DNA of 23,234 nucleotides from positions 1 to 23,234 of the forward strand of contig JAAKFX010000009.1 of the NCBI GenBank assembly GCA_011064865.1, in the 5' to 3' direction. The notes beneath the pieces are model-generated. The model did no database searches. It was not told where the DNA came from and saw only the letters and a list, made by a program, of their open reading frames with translations. The translations under genes and the position numbers were made by a program. Positions 1-10,200 of the stretch are shown here, piece by piece (positions within the stretch are counted from its first letter, which is position 1; the number at the start of each line of letters is the position of its first letter). Source of the stretch: Candidatus Anoxychlamydiales bacterium. GTDB lineage: Bacteria > Chlamydiota > Chlamydiia > Chlamydiales > SM23-39.

Positions 1-470
1 CCTGTTATTAGATATTGATCAATTGATATTGCCTCTCTTGTAGAACAGCGAAAACGCATAATAATTTTTTCAACTTGCAGTTGCGCTTTTTCAATTCTTT
101 TTGAGATTTCCACCTCTTCTTCTCTAGAAAGAAGCGGCACAGATCCCATCTCTTTTAGATACATCCTTACAGGATCATCAGAAGATCCCTCAGGTCTTTT
201 TGGTAGAGTTTCTAACTCTTTTGCTTCCTTTTTTCGCTCTTTTTGCTTTTCAACTTCTATTTGGTTTAAAATTTGAATATCCAAACCGCTTAAAAAGATT
301 AAAACTTGATCGATTTGATCTGCTGAATCATATGACATCGGCAAGATTTCATTGATCTCTTCATATGTAATATAGCCTTGCTCTTTCGCTATAGTTACAA
401 GCTCTTCAACTTTTTGTTGATGTTTAGGATCTGTAAACTCGCTAATTGTTGCTTCTTTTATATCTACCAT
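1..470 (-). CDS. rpoD: RNA polymerase primary sigma factor (sigma-70/sigma-66), N-terminal part
   Basis: Housekeeping sigma factor that directs RNA polymerase to most promoters. Only the first ~156 codons are inside the window; the gene runs off the left edge. My translation from the ATG at 470 gives MVDIKEATISEFTDP, then a region 1.1-like segment with ITYEEINEILP, then the conserved region 1.2 start DPVRMYLKEMGSVPLL followed by SREEEVEISKRIEKAQ. From memory this is nearly the wording of chlamydial sigma-66, including the QIDQVLIFL and EKQKERKKEAKELE stretches. Regions 2-4, which contact core enzyme and promoter, lie outside. No strong Shine-Dalgarno precedes the ATG; a weak AGG sits about 12 bases upstream. 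The next gene to the right is also on the minus strand, 68 bp away. The identification is secure. Confidence 0.97.
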   Translation of the reverse strand, partial: MVDIKEATISEFTDPKHQQKVEELVTIAKEQGYITYEEINEILPMSYDSADQIDQVLIFLSGLDIQILNQIEVEKQKERKKEAKELETLPKRPEGSSDDPVRMYLKEMGSVPLLSREEEVEISKRIEKAQLQVEKIIMRFRCSTREAISIDQYLIT

Positions 471-538
471 ATGATCAAAAAACCTAAGTGTTTAGCTAAT
501 AATATCAAAATTTAAGAATTTATATAAATATAAAACAT

Positions 539-988
539 TTACCTAATTTTTTGAAAGCTAAAGACATAATATTTCAAAATTATGAAATATATGAAAATAG
601 TAAGAGTGATTATACTATATACTAAATTTTTGTAAGGAAAGGCTCTCTCAACAGATGCGATATTCGGATTTTTCTTGTTATAGTATATAAAAAAATCTTT
701 ATTTGAATGTTTCTGGATAAAATCTTGAGCAGTTAGCTCGTTTAAAAATTTTTGTTTAAACTTTCTGATACTATAAAATTTTTTATCCCCTATTTCAAAA
801 TTATAAAATGCTAAAACTTCATATTTATCTTTTGAATCCATTTTTATCACGAATTTTTCTAAATTAGCCCTCTTAGAGCTATTCAATGTAAAATAATTAT
901 TTATTTGATAAACAGTTTTAAAACTCAAAAAAAGCAGAGCTAGAGAAGATAAAAAAAGTACTATTAACCAGCTGATTTTATATTTCAT
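539..988 (-). CDS. DUF3592-like two-helix membrane protein
   Basis: Protein of 149 residues with a hydrophobic helix at each end (about 5-24 and 121-142) and a polar middle domain of ~95 residues probably facing the periplasm. The middle ends in YYNKKNPNIASVE (about 102-114). That resembles the Y-(N/D)-P-x-x-P-x-x-A pattern of DUF3592 proteins, whose function is unknown. It lies between rpoD and rpsT. Chlamydia trachomatis has a hypothetical gene in the same place (CT616, from memory), so this is probably its counterpart rather than a recent arrival. It starts with ATG without a clear ribosome binding site and is divergent from rpsT, with a 142-bp shared upstream region. The membrane topology is read from the sequence; the family call is tentative. 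Confidence 0.7.
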   Translation of the reverse strand: MKYKISWLIVLFLSSLALLFLSFKTVYQINNYFTLNSSKRANLEKFVIKMDSKDKYEVLAFYNFEIGDKKFYSIRKFKQKFLNELTAQDFIQKHSNKDFFIYYNKKNPNIASVERAFPYKNLVYSIITLTIFIYFIILKYYVFSFQKIR

Positions 989-1033
989 ATAAATAAAAAT
1001 GTAACAAAAATGTTTTTTTTTTTGTAAAAAAAG

Positions 1034-1039
1034 TATAAT
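1034..1039 (+). promoter_or_regulatory. Candidate -10 box for rpsT
   Basis: A perfect TATAAT lies about 92 bp upstream of the rpsT start. The hexamer 17 bp further upstream (1011-1016, TGTTTT) is a poor -35, so the assignment rests on the -10 box alone. Transcription from here would give a leader of roughly 85 nt containing the hairpin at 1072-1093. In such AT-rich DNA a TATAAT by chance is not unlikely. Confidence 0.4.
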
Positions 1040-1071
1040 CTATTTATCCTTATACCCCAAATAAAAGATCT

Positions 1072-1093
1072 ATATGATCCATAAGGGTCATAT
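1072..1093 (+). other. Hairpin in the rpsT leader
   Basis: An inverted repeat with a 9-bp stem (1072-1080 with 1085-1093), one G-U pair and an ATAA loop. It lies 37 bp before the rpsT start and is not followed by a T-run, so it does not look like a terminator. S20 is autoregulated at translation in E. coli, so a leader structure could matter here; that link is inference only. Confidence 0.35.
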
Positions 1094-1130
1094 TTGATTG
1101 TGTAAAAAATAAAATTTAAATAGGAATAAA

Positions 1131-1406
1131 ATGGCAGAAGAAAAGAAAAAAAAAGAAAAAAAACCTACAGCTGTAAAAAGAATTTTTCAATCTGAGAGAA
1201 GAAATCAAAAAAATAAAGAATTTAAATCTAGTGCTAAAACCGCTATCAAAGATTATAAAAAAGCTATTGAAGACAAAGAAACTAAAGAAGTTATAGCTAA
1301 AAAATTAAATCTCGTTAACAGCTTGATGGATAAAGCTGTTAAAAAGAAAATTTTAAAAAAAAATAAAGTTAATAGAGTTAAATCTCAATTATCTAGCATC
1401 GCTTAA
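1131..1406 (+). CDS. rpsT: 30S ribosomal protein S20
   Basis: Small-subunit protein bS20, which binds 16S rRNA early in 30S assembly. It has 91 residues, the usual length. It is extremely lysine-rich, with the family's helical pattern: RRNQKNKEFKSSAKTAIK in the first half and LMDKAVKKKILKKNKVNRVKSQLS near the C-terminus (about 65-88), corresponding to the bS20 signature A-A-x-K-G-x-I-H-x-N-x-A-x-R-x-K-S-x-L in a lysine-rich form. The N-terminus carries an extra lysine run (residues 5-11). The ATG at 1131 has an AGGA about 7 bases upstream. The next gene follows after 27 bp on the same strand, suggesting co-transcription. Position beside rpoD matches chlamydial gene order. Confidence 0.95.
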   Translation: MAEEKKKKEKKPTAVKRIFQSERRNQKNKEFKSSAKTAIKDYKKAIEDKETKEVIAKKLNLVNSLMDKAVKKKILKKNKVNRVKSQLSSIA

Positions 1407-1433
1407 ATAAAACTCCTAAATAAGGAGAAAAAC

Positions 1434-2324
1434 ATGGCTTCAAAGATCCCAGTATGTGTTCCTTATTCAGATTTTAAAGCGTGGGCTAAAGACAGTTTTG
1501 ATTCTGTAACTCGCTCTGAGTATTTCAAAAATAAAGATGAAAAATATTGTTTAAAACTCTGTGAAAGCATTGAGAAAGATTTAGAACCATTACATAGATT
1601 AAAAAAAGAAATTGAAGGTTTCTTTTACACACCATCTGTTGCCGAAGCTCCCTCTTCTAGAGCTACTTCAGCACTGTATTATGGAACTGCTCGTTTTGAA
1701 ATGGAAGAAGAGCCTTCTACTGATCGTTTATATGAAGATAACGCTCGAGCGTTTGCTCAAAAATACAACGAGTTTTCAAATCTTTTACAAAAAGTTGTAA
1801 AAAACGAGCTTGAATTAAATAAATATACAGATGATAACCACAATATTTCTGATGAACTTTGGGACAAATCAAGTCTATTGATTCAATGTATAGCTGAGCT
1901 TAAAAAGTTTCAAAACGAAAAGCGTACATTTAGTAAACAATTAAATTATATCCCAGCGGAGCTAGGTGGCGTACTAAAAATTATGGGTAGAAGCCTTAAT
2001 GGTATATATACTCATGGTATATATGCTCCCTACAGAGGTGTTTACAATTATATAACATCAAACCCTAGATCTGCAATAAGCGCTGTTGTGATTTCAGCTT
2101 CTGGGGCATATGCAGTTTATCAATCTTACAATTTTGTAACAAATTTTGTAACAAGTGATTATTCGAACATAGCACTGCAAATTGTAATTTGGGGAGGTAT
2201 TTCTTATTCTATCTATAAAATAAATAAGATCTTTAAGCAAAGTTCACAAGAATCTCATTCAGAAGTAATTACTCTTACAGTAAATGCTTCAACACAAAAA
2301 GGTACGCTTGTTCAATTTAGATAA
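1434..2324 (+). CDS. Hypothetical protein with Inc-like paired hydrophobic segments
   Basis: Unrecognised 296-residue protein. It starts at an ATG with a strong AAGGAG seven bases upstream and sits 27 bp behind rpsT, so it is probably in the same operon. Residues 1-205 are polar and largely helical. They are followed by two hydrophobic stretches (about 213-232 and 245-263) separated by a short ~12-residue loop, then a polar tail of ~30 residues. Two close membrane helices with a short turn are the hallmark of chlamydial inclusion membrane (Inc) proteins, which are type III secreted and have no cleaved signal peptide; none is visible here either. From memory, the Chlamydia gene after rpsT (CT618) has also been listed among Inc candidates. 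The Inc assignment is inference; an ordinary inner-membrane protein is the alternative. Confidence 0.75.
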   Translation: MASKIPVCVPYSDFKAWAKDSFDSVTRSEYFKNKDEKYCLKLCESIEKDLEPLHRLKKEIEGFFYTPSVAEAPSSRATSALYYGTARFEMEEEPSTDRLYEDNARAFAQKYNEFSNLLQKVVKNELELNKYTDDNHNISDELWDKSSLLIQCIAELKKFQNEKRTFSKQLNYIPAELGGVLKIMGRSLNGIYTHGIYAPYRGVYNYITSNPRSAISAVVISASGAYAVYQSYNFVTNFVTSDYSNIALQIVIWGGISYSIYKINKIFKQSSQESHSEVITLTVNASTQKGTLVQFR

Positions 2325-2353
2325 CAATACTTAAATAAGTCTATTTAATATTG
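2325..2353. terminator. Hairpin between convergent genes, likely terminator
   Basis: Inverted repeat with a 12-bp AT-rich stem (2325-2337 with 2342-2353), one bulged C at 2330 and a 4-base loop. It lies exactly where the Inc-like gene and recD meet tail to tail (6 bp between them) and contains the recD stop codon. A T-run at 2357-2362 follows on the plus strand, so it fits best as terminator for the rpsT transcript. There is no T-run on the minus side. Confidence 0.45.
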
Positions 2354-4046
2354 CTGATTTTTTAAATGAGCTAACTTTTATAAGATCTTTTAATATTTTT
2401 TTTGTTGAAAATAGACAAATATCTTTTTTGGCTCTAGTGACAGCGGTATAAAAAAGTTCTTTTCCAAAATTTATAGATCCCTCTGGAAGAATTATACAAA
2501 CATCATTAAATTCTGAGCCTTGAGATTTATGAATAGAGATTGAGTATGCATATTCATAATAATTTATTAAATAAATTGAAAAAGTTTGAATTTTTTTATC
2601 ATCTTTTTGAAAATAGATCTGTTTTTTTATAGGGCCATTGATAGTTTTTTGAATTTGCAAAATACCTATTTGCCCATTATATAACTCTAATTTGTGAGAG
2701 TTTTTAGTAATGATTATTGGAACATAGAGATGATGATTCAAATCAAGATCATTATAAAGAAGAGAAAAGATTTCATGATTCAAAAGATCTACGCCAAAAG
2801 GACCTTTTTTAAGAGAAGATAAAATTTTAAAGTTATTTATTTTAGCAAAAATATTGTCTATTGATTCTTCATCTTTAGAAAGGGAAAAATTGGTCTTTGC
2901 CATATTTAATAGATCTTTTTTTGTTTGATTTGTCTTTTCTAAATCATAAAAAAGATCTTTTTTTGCAAAAATATCTTCAAAGGCTTTTTCATTTTTAAGA
3001 TTTATTAAATCAGCTATATCTAAAATGTTGCTATTTTCAAAACGAACAGCTCTTTTCAGTGTAATTTTTGGTATTTTATTGGATTTACTAAGTTCTGCAA
3101 AAATATTTCCACTCTCAATTGGTGGGATTTGATTAGGATCGCCGATAAAGACCACTCTGGAGTCTTTTTTTATTGAATCTAACAAATGAGCTATAATTTT
3201 TAAATCTAACATAGAGCTCTCATCTATTATTATTAGATCATAGCAAAGTTTGTCACCCTCAAAAAATTTAGATCTCCCCTCTTTTATATTTAATAAAGAG
3301 TGCAAAGTTTTAGCATCAATTTCAATGTCTTTAGAAAATTTAGAAATATTTGATTTTAAATGAGAGGTTGCTTTGCCTGTAAAAGCTGTTGCTACAATTT
3401 TGAGTTTTTCTTTTTTAGTAGAATCGAATGATTTATAAAAGATATCTATTAAGTGCGCTGCTGTATATGTTTTACCTGTTCCAGGCCCTCCTAATATGAA
3501 AGATATAGAGTTTTTGAAAAAATTTTGAATAGCTTTTTTTTGTTCTGCATTTAAAGTTTTTTCATTTTCTAAAAGTGTAGTAAATGTCTCTTCTACAAAT
3601 AGCTCTTTTGGCCTGCTCAAAAGCAACTCTTTTACATTTTTTATAATTTTAGTCTCAAAAACAAAGTTTTTTTGAAGATAGAAAAAGTTTTCATATCTAC
3701 AAACTATTGATTTTTGAAAATTTTTATCCTCTCCAAAAGATAAAACTTTCTTAGAAAAAGAATCAGAGCCTAAAATAATTTTTTCAATAAGTTTCTTTTC
3801 ATCTATTTGCAAAAAGCTATCTACATTAAAGAATTTTGGCAGAGGATAGATCGTATCTTTTTGAATTTCTAAAGATATGTATCCGTTTTTAGAAATTAAA
3901 AAAAGATAAGCTAAAAAGATTGTCTCTACTTCATTTTGAGGCTTTAAATATTTAGCAAAAAACTCATCTAGATATGAGAAAAATTCTTTTTTTCTTAAAT
4001 CTTCAAAATACGAAAAATTTAGCTCTTTATCTATCTGTCCAAACAT
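2331..4046 (-). CDS. recD: RecBCD exonuclease V, RecD subunit (5'-3' helicase)
   Basis: Fast 5'-to-3' superfamily 1 helicase motor of the RecBCD complex that resects double-strand breaks. The 571-residue length is near that of E. coli RecD (~608). Visible motifs: Walker A GGPGTGKT (186-193), Walker B DESS (275-278), motif III GDPNQIPP (302-309), motif V-region HKSQGSEF (506-513) and motif VI TAVTRAK (534-540). The first ~170 residues correspond to the poorly conserved RecD N-terminal domain that contacts RecB. The ATG at 4046 overlaps the end of recB by 16 bp and has no Shine-Dalgarno, which suggests translational coupling. A stand-alone RecD2 is less likely because RecD2 is usually longer, with an N-terminal helix-hairpin-helix part, and because recB and recC precede it. 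In genus Chlamydia, from memory, recD genes lie away from recBC. Confidence 0.93.
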   Translation of the reverse strand: MFGQIDKELNFSYFEDLRKKEFFSYLDEFFAKYLKPQNEVETIFLAYLFLISKNGYISLEIQKDTIYPLPKFFNVDSFLQIDEKKLIEKIILGSDSFSKKVLSFGEDKNFQKSIVCRYENFFYLQKNFVFETKIIKNVKELLLSRPKELFVEETFTTLLENEKTLNAEQKKAIQNFFKNSISFILGGPGTGKTYTAAHLIDIFYKSFDSTKKEKLKIVATAFTGKATSHLKSNISKFSKDIEIDAKTLHSLLNIKEGRSKFFEGDKLCYDLIIIDESSMLDLKIIAHLLDSIKKDSRVVFIGDPNQIPPIESGNIFAELSKSNKIPKITLKRAVRFENSNILDIADLINLKNEKAFEDIFAKKDLFYDLEKTNQTKKDLLNMAKTNFSLSKDEESIDNIFAKINNFKILSSLKKGPFGVDLLNHEIFSLLYNDLDLNHHLYVPIIITKNSHKLELYNGQIGILQIQKTINGPIKKQIYFQKDDKKIQTFSIYLINYYEYAYSISIHKSQGSEFNDVCIILPEGSINFGKELFYTAVTRAKKDICLFSTKKILKDLIKVSSFKKSAILNRLI

Positions 4047-7000
4047 ATATTTTTGTTATTCAAATTGATTTTATCTAAAATTTTAAGATCAGGAAAAAAA
4101 TGATAGATTCCTACATCTTTTGAAAAGTTTTGCCCTCTTAAAAAAATATAAAAAGCGCCACCAAATGCTTTTTTAAAATCTTTTTTTAAACTCTCAATAT
4201 GTCTTTTAAGGCTTTTTGTATAAATCGCAGCTTGCATGTAGTAGTTATGATGCATCATCTCATTTTCAATGTTTTTTTTATCATAATCTTTTTCATCTTC
4301 ACCCAGAAAATTACTCTTCCAATCGATTAGATAGAATTTGCTATTATATTCGAAAACAAGATCGATAAAACCTTTCATATAATTATTTTTAAAAGAAAAT
4401 AAAAATTCTACCTCAGGTTTAATGTTTTCGAAATCAACATCTTTTAAACAAAAATTCGCTAAAGGAGCTTTTAAAATATTGTTAATAATAATGTTTATAT
4501 TCTCTTCATATGGCTGTAGAATGCTATCTTTTATTAAATCATGAATTTGAAAAAAGATATCTTCTTTAAAAAAACTTTGTTTTTTTAATATGTTTTCTAA
4601 AATTTTATGAAATAACTCTCCAACTTTAGGTCCTATTGGAATATTTTTACTAATTTTTTTCTCATCTTTTAGAATGTTTTTATCAGAACTAAGCGCGGAA
4701 AATGAATAAATTGAGCGAGATTGAAAGCTTTTTGTAAAAATGTCACTCTGTTTTAAAATGGGAGCTTTATCAAATCCTTTTTTAGCTAAAAAAGAGATAT
4801 CATCTACAAAACTATAACTTAAAAGATTCTTATCTTTCAAAATATCTAGTTTTTGTAAAAGATTTTGTTTGTTTATTGTTTTTCCATCCAAAATATTAGA
4901 TAGATAATATTCCATAACAGAGCATGTTCCTTCTTGGATAATTTTTTCTTTTAAATCTATTGAAATTGGTAGATAGATTCTATATTTTGCTCTTGTTATT
5001 GCAACGTAGAATTGTCTCATTTTTTCAGCGTCAATCTCTTGTAAATCATTTGAAATACTCTCTATATTTTGAGATGCTAAACCTATTGCAAAAACTACAT
5101 CATATTCTAATCCTTTAGACATAAAAGTAGTTAAAATTTGAGCTCCATCTGAGGCGTTTTTTAAAATTTTTAATTTTTCATCTTCATCATCTAAGCTCTT
5201 TAGCTCATCAAAAAACGCAAGTATTTGATTAAAGTGCAGACTTTTATCCTTGAGCATAATCTCGATCAGATAAATGAGCTCTAAATAAAAATTTTCATCC
5301 TTTTTAGAAGCTATATTTTCTAAGATCGTTCTATCTGTAAAAGCAGTGGAAAAAAAATGAGAGAAAAATATCGATAGATTCTTTTTTATTAAAATAGATT
5401 TAAAAAAATAAAATTTTTCTAAAAATTTTGAGAATTTTTTATCATCAATATCTTTTAAATCCTGAAGCTGTAAATTAATAAAAGGACCTAAAAGCGCTAG
5501 CTTTACTTTGCTCAAATCATGAGGTTTTATACAAGCTTCAAAAAAATCTATCATCGCTTTTAAAGCAATAGAGTTTTTTAAAGATGTCTCTTTAAATGTT
5601 ACTGCTTTAATAGAAAAATTTTCTAAAAAGGATTTGAGCCTTTCTGCTTGATATCTATCTTTTATTAGAATAGCAAAACTTTTATCTGAAAAGTTTTGCT
5701 CTTCTTTGAGTTTTACAATCTCATCTCTAATATATGCAAAAAACTTTTTCTCCATTTCACTAGTTGGCCACTTTTTTTTGATCCTATTTCCCTCTGAGAT
5801 AAAAAAATGAATTGAAGCTAAATTATCTTGAAAATCAAAAGCTTTATCTAAGCCTGCTTTGATAGGCAGATATTTTAAATCTTTTTTTATACTAGGTAGT
5901 TTTAACCAATTTTTAGAAAAATCGTCAGACAAAAGTGCGTTTAATGAATCTATTAATGATTTTGTCGATCTATAATTGGTATCTAAATAATTAATTTCAT
6001 CGATCTTTTTTACCGCATCTAAATAAGTGTATAGATCTGCTTTTCTAAAACTATAAATCGATTGTTTGGGATCTCCAATCAGATAAAAGGCTTGGGTAGT
6101 TGGATTTGTTAAAAACAGAGTATTAAAAATATCAAATTGAACCTTATCAGTATCTTGAAACTCATCGATAATAACCGCTTTATATCTATTTGAGAGTTTT
6201 TCTTTGAAAGCTCTAGTTTTTGTAGCTTTTTGCATCTTTTGTAAAATCTTATCAAATGTAAAAAGCTCATTTGTTTCTAAATATGTATCTACCTTCTTTG
6301 AAATATCTATACATAATCTATAAAACAAAAGTTTGTAATCTGTAGCCTCTTTTATTATTGGATGGAGTAAATTTTTTGCTTTTTGCAAAAATGAAGAAAG
6401 CTGACTATCATCAGCTTTTATCTTTTTATTTTTTTCATCTAAAAATTCAAAGATCGAAAGTTTTGTTTTCAATAAATTTTTAAAATCTTGAGAAGAGGCT
6501 TCTCTACTATTGACTATTTTAAGTAACGTTTCAAGTTGAAACAAATAATCTTGTTTTGTAAATTTTATTTTTTTTTTAAAATTTTTTGAAACATTTTCAA
6601 AATTGTTTATCTCAAAATCTTTATCCACTTTTTCAAAGTTTTTAATATTTTTATTAAAATCATCTAAAAGATTTGAAAAATTATTCAAATTTTTGACTTT
6701 GAAATCTTTATCAAGGTTTTGGAAAATTTTGAAAACTAAAGTGTCTATATCTTTATTTTTATTTACCAAAATCTCAATTTGCTCGGATGAGTATTTTTCT
6801 AAATCGATAAAATATCTTAAATAATCGTAAATGATTTTTTTAATATAGCCAAAATCATCCTCTTCATTGATATCAAGATGAATATTTGCTTCAAAAGCAA
6901 ATTCTTTCAATGCCTTGAAACAAAAGCTGTGAATCGTAAAAATTTGAGCTGTTTCAAATAAATCTATCGCATCTTGAAGTTTTGTAATCTTTTCTTTTTT

Positions 7001-7291
7001 GTTGATATATGAATTCAAATAGTTAAAATTTATCGATTTATCTACATTTTTACCTTTTAATATCTCAGCTGCTATTCCAAGATTTTTACGGATTCTATAC
7101 TTTAGCTCTTTAGTTGCAGCTTTAGTAAATGTAACAACTAAAATTTGCTCGATAGTAAAATCATCTTTCTCTAATAAAAGCCGTGCAAATAGATGTTCAA
7201 TGGCAAAGGTCTTACCTGTACCTGCAGAAGCTTCTAGCAGTTTTTTCCCAAAAATATCTGATTTTTTTTCTAATACATCAAATATTTTCAT
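4031..7291 (-). CDS. recB: RecBCD exonuclease V, RecB subunit (3'-5' helicase and nuclease)
   Basis: Helicase-nuclease subunit of RecBCD; unwinds 3'-5', cuts both strands and in the model enzyme loads RecA after Chi. It has 1086 residues, slightly shorter than E. coli RecB (~1180). Walker A is EASAGTGKT (20-28), followed by VVTFTKAATKEL (motif Ia) and a DEFQDTD motif II with GDPKQSIYSFRKAD (motif III). Later come TFMSKGLEYDVV (motif V) and YVAITRAKYRIY (motif VI). The C-terminal nuclease domain is intact: GFIDLVF with D977, LIDWKSN with D990 and K992, and the QAAIY segment (Q1020, Y1024). The ATG at 7291 overlaps recC by 14 bp and has an internal AGAGGA about six bases upstream. It is the middle gene of recC-recB-recD. 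No disabling changes seen. Confidence 0.96.
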   Translation of the reverse strand: MKIFDVLEKKSDIFGKKLLEASAGTGKTFAIEHLFARLLLEKDDFTIEQILVVTFTKAATKELKYRIRKNLGIAAEILKGKNVDKSINFNYLNSYINKKEKITKLQDAIDLFETAQIFTIHSFCFKALKEFAFEANIHLDINEEDDFGYIKKIIYDYLRYFIDLEKYSSEQIEILVNKNKDIDTLVFKIFQNLDKDFKVKNLNNFSNLLDDFNKNIKNFEKVDKDFEINNFENVSKNFKKKIKFTKQDYLFQLETLLKIVNSREASSQDFKNLLKTKLSIFEFLDEKNKKIKADDSQLSSFLQKAKNLLHPIIKEATDYKLLFYRLCIDISKKVDTYLETNELFTFDKILQKMQKATKTRAFKEKLSNRYKAVIIDEFQDTDKVQFDIFNTLFLTNPTTQAFYLIGDPKQSIYSFRKADLYTYLDAVKKIDEINYLDTNYRSTKSLIDSLNALLSDDFSKNWLKLPSIKKDLKYLPIKAGLDKAFDFQDNLASIHFFISEGNRIKKKWPTSEMEKKFFAYIRDEIVKLKEEQNFSDKSFAILIKDRYQAERLKSFLENFSIKAVTFKETSLKNSIALKAMIDFFEACIKPHDLSKVKLALLGPFINLQLQDLKDIDDKKFSKFLEKFYFFKSILIKKNLSIFFSHFFSTAFTDRTILENIASKKDENFYLELIYLIEIMLKDKSLHFNQILAFFDELKSLDDEDEKLKILKNASDGAQILTTFMSKGLEYDVVFAIGLASQNIESISNDLQEIDAEKMRQFYVAITRAKYRIYLPISIDLKEKIIQEGTCSVMEYYLSNILDGKTINKQNLLQKLDILKDKNLLSYSFVDDISFLAKKGFDKAPILKQSDIFTKSFQSRSIYSFSALSSDKNILKDEKKISKNIPIGPKVGELFHKILENILKKQSFFKEDIFFQIHDLIKDSILQPYEENINIIINNILKAPLANFCLKDVDFENIKPEVEFLFSFKNNYMKGFIDLVFEYNSKFYLIDWKSNFLGEDEKDYDKKNIENEMMHHNYYMQAAIYTKSLKRHIESLKKDFKKAFGGAFYIFLRGQNFSKDVGIYHFFPDLKILDKINLNNKNICLDR

Positions 7292-10200
7292 GAATTTCCT
7301 CTAAAGGTGAAAAAACATCTTTTAAAAATATTTTTGAGCTTTCAATAATATCAATAGCCCTCGGCTTTTTAAAATTTGTAAAAAACCACTTCGAGTAAGC
7401 ATCTAAATGCTTAACAGGTGTTAATATTGTTTCAATAGCTTTAGAGAGTTTTTTCTCATCTTTAAGCAGTATAGACTCACAAAATGGCTTAATCATAAAT
7501 GATATTTGATTTTTAGAGCTCTGATAGTAATCAATAAGCTTTATAAAACACTCATCTACTCTATCTATTTTAATAGATTTAACCTTAGCTGATTTTGTAA
7601 AAACTATATTTTTCACAAAACTATCATCTAGCTTTTGATATGCTAATATATCAGGCCAAAAACGCACTAAATTATACATTTTAGTATCAAAATCAGATAA
7701 AATCCCTTGATTTGAAATTTTATTTACCATGCCAATAATTTTTACTAATCCCTTTTTTGTCTCAATTTCAATCGGAGGCATTTTAAAATTTAAATCATCT
7801 ATTTTTTCAAAAGCAGATGATTTAAGATCAAATCTCACAGATTTAAGAGTTTGTATATCTACTTTTAAAGTTTTTAGATTTTCATAAAATTTTAAAATAT
7901 CACCTCGGATTTTATCCTTTGCTATAGCATTAAATACTCCTATCGGCATTTTTGCTTTTTTTTCAAAAACCTGAAAAATAATATCTAGATTATGCTTCAA
8001 AAAATCTTGTTTTATAATGTATTTATCTAAAGAAGAGAGCATAAAATCGCTTTTTACCTCTTCTTCTTGAAGATATATCTCTAAGCTACTTTTAAAATAA
8101 AAGCCTATTGGATTTTTACAAAGATATCTTAAGTTTTGAAGATCTATTACCTCTTCGAAATCATTTTGAGTTTGTTTTTCTTCTATCTTATCAAAAAAAT
8201 CATGCTTAAGTTTATCTTCTTCATAATAGGCTTTTGCGGCCTTGTAAAATACATTTGAAAGATCTAAGTTTTTTTCAGCAAAATAGTTTTTATGAAAAGG
8301 ATAAGAAGCGTGTTTTTTAACTAAATATTTTGATGGTTTTTGATTTAATATCGTGTATGAGCTATCTAAATAAGACAAAAGCTCTTGAAGTAAAATAGAT
8401 GCATCCATCTTAGAGTTTTCTTTAGATGAATAGCTTAAAATCAAAAAATTTCTAGAAGATAAAAGAGCCTGTAGAAAATTCGAGCGAATACGATCTGAGG
8501 CTGTGGGAATATTTAAGCGTATTGAATCAATAGAGCTTTTTACACTCAATGAAAAAGCTTCTTCTTCAAGCCCTATAATAAAAACAGCTTTTGCTGGAAG
8601 ATAAGACATTTCAAATGATGAAAAATGAAGAGCATTTATCAAATGTGGATTAATATCTGTTTTACATCTATCTACATGCTTTACAAAGTGCTCATAGATA
8701 ATATCAAATGAAAAATTCTCATTATCAAATCTAAAATCTAAATTATTTAAATCATGCAAGAAACTATTAAAAGATGTAATTGCAGCTTTTTCATAAAAAA
8801 TTTGGTCTCGAGCTATAACATTGTCAAAAAAATCTTGTTCAAAATGATTACTTGAAAAAGAGGCTAAAAACTTTTTCCACTCTTTTAAAGAAAGTTCTTT
8901 TTTGTTTTCTATAATTTGTATGTCATCATATATGGCATTTAATGTTTTTAAAAATTTTTCCAAAATATTTAAATCTGATATTTCAATTTCTTCTATAGGA
9001 ATATCTAGGGCAATAGTTGAATTTTCTCTCTCATTAGCATTTTCTTTAATTGGATCTAGATCCATCAAATCTAGATTTGTTAGAAAAATAGCTGCGAGTA
9101 AAATTCTTGAAAAACCTTTTTCTAAACTCTTTATTAATGCTGTGTCATCTTTTTTGATAAATCTTAAAATATGCTCTTCATCCAGCCCCCATGAAATATT
9201 TGCTCTTTCAATCCAATTAAATAAAAGTTTAATCTCCTCTTTTGAAAAATTATGCCTTTTTTGAAAAAGAGGATTTTGAAATATTTCAATTATATCTTCT
9301 TTTTCCCATCTACTATTGGCAAAAGATATCAATTTTTTTAAACCGGATATAAAAAAGCTTTTATTTGAAACTTTCAAATCTGAAATTTTGAAATATAGTG
9401 GATTTTGAGGATCCGAAAACACCATCTGAATATATGCAGCGTATTCATCGATATTCGGTGCAATTATATGAATGTCCGATAAATTAATATTTTCATTTTG
9501 TAAAAGTTTTAAAATATTTGAGTGAAGTATCTGAGTTTCTCGAAGTTTAGAGTTTGCAATGTGTATCTGGATTGAGTCATCATTTTTAGTAGTTTTTTTT
9601 GAATTTAAATTTTCTAAATTTAATATATCGAGTTGAAAGTTTTGTAAAAATGATTTTTCTTCAATATCATCATAAGAGAGGTACTTATCAAATGTTATAT
9701 AATCATCGTAGCTATTCATCGTTTTGAGATAAAATCTTTTTAGCCTTTCCATATTTGCTAAAAAAACATTTCTATCTTTTAAATATTCATCTAAATTTTC
9801 TAACTTTTTCAAAGATGTCTTTTTATTTTTTAAAACTTTTAATAGCTTTTGTCTTTCAAAATCAGAAACAATATCTTCGAAAAAATTCATCGAAGGAGAT
9901 AAAAAGTAGTGATTAACATTGTTTAACCTGCTTATAAAATCAAAATAAAGAGGAGAAATATAATTAATAGCAAAAAAATGAAAATTGCAATTTTGAAATT
10001 TTTCAATATCTAAATTATGTAAATCTCTAAAAGCTACTCTATATCCATCTTTGTAAAAAATTTCATAAAACAGCAACATTTGCCAATATTTATCTTTTGT
10101 CTCATTAACTTTTTTCGAGGTTAAAAAAATTGAGTATTGTAAAAAAAGTTTCGTCAACTCAAATGTCAATAGATTGACTCTTTTGTCTATCTTTTCATCT

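Noticed and set aside
8902..9264. Plus-strand reading frame of 120 codons inside recC
   Set aside because: It is antisense to a well-supported gene, has no ribosome binding site and its composition mirrors the recC codons. Likewise 6603-6824 within recB.
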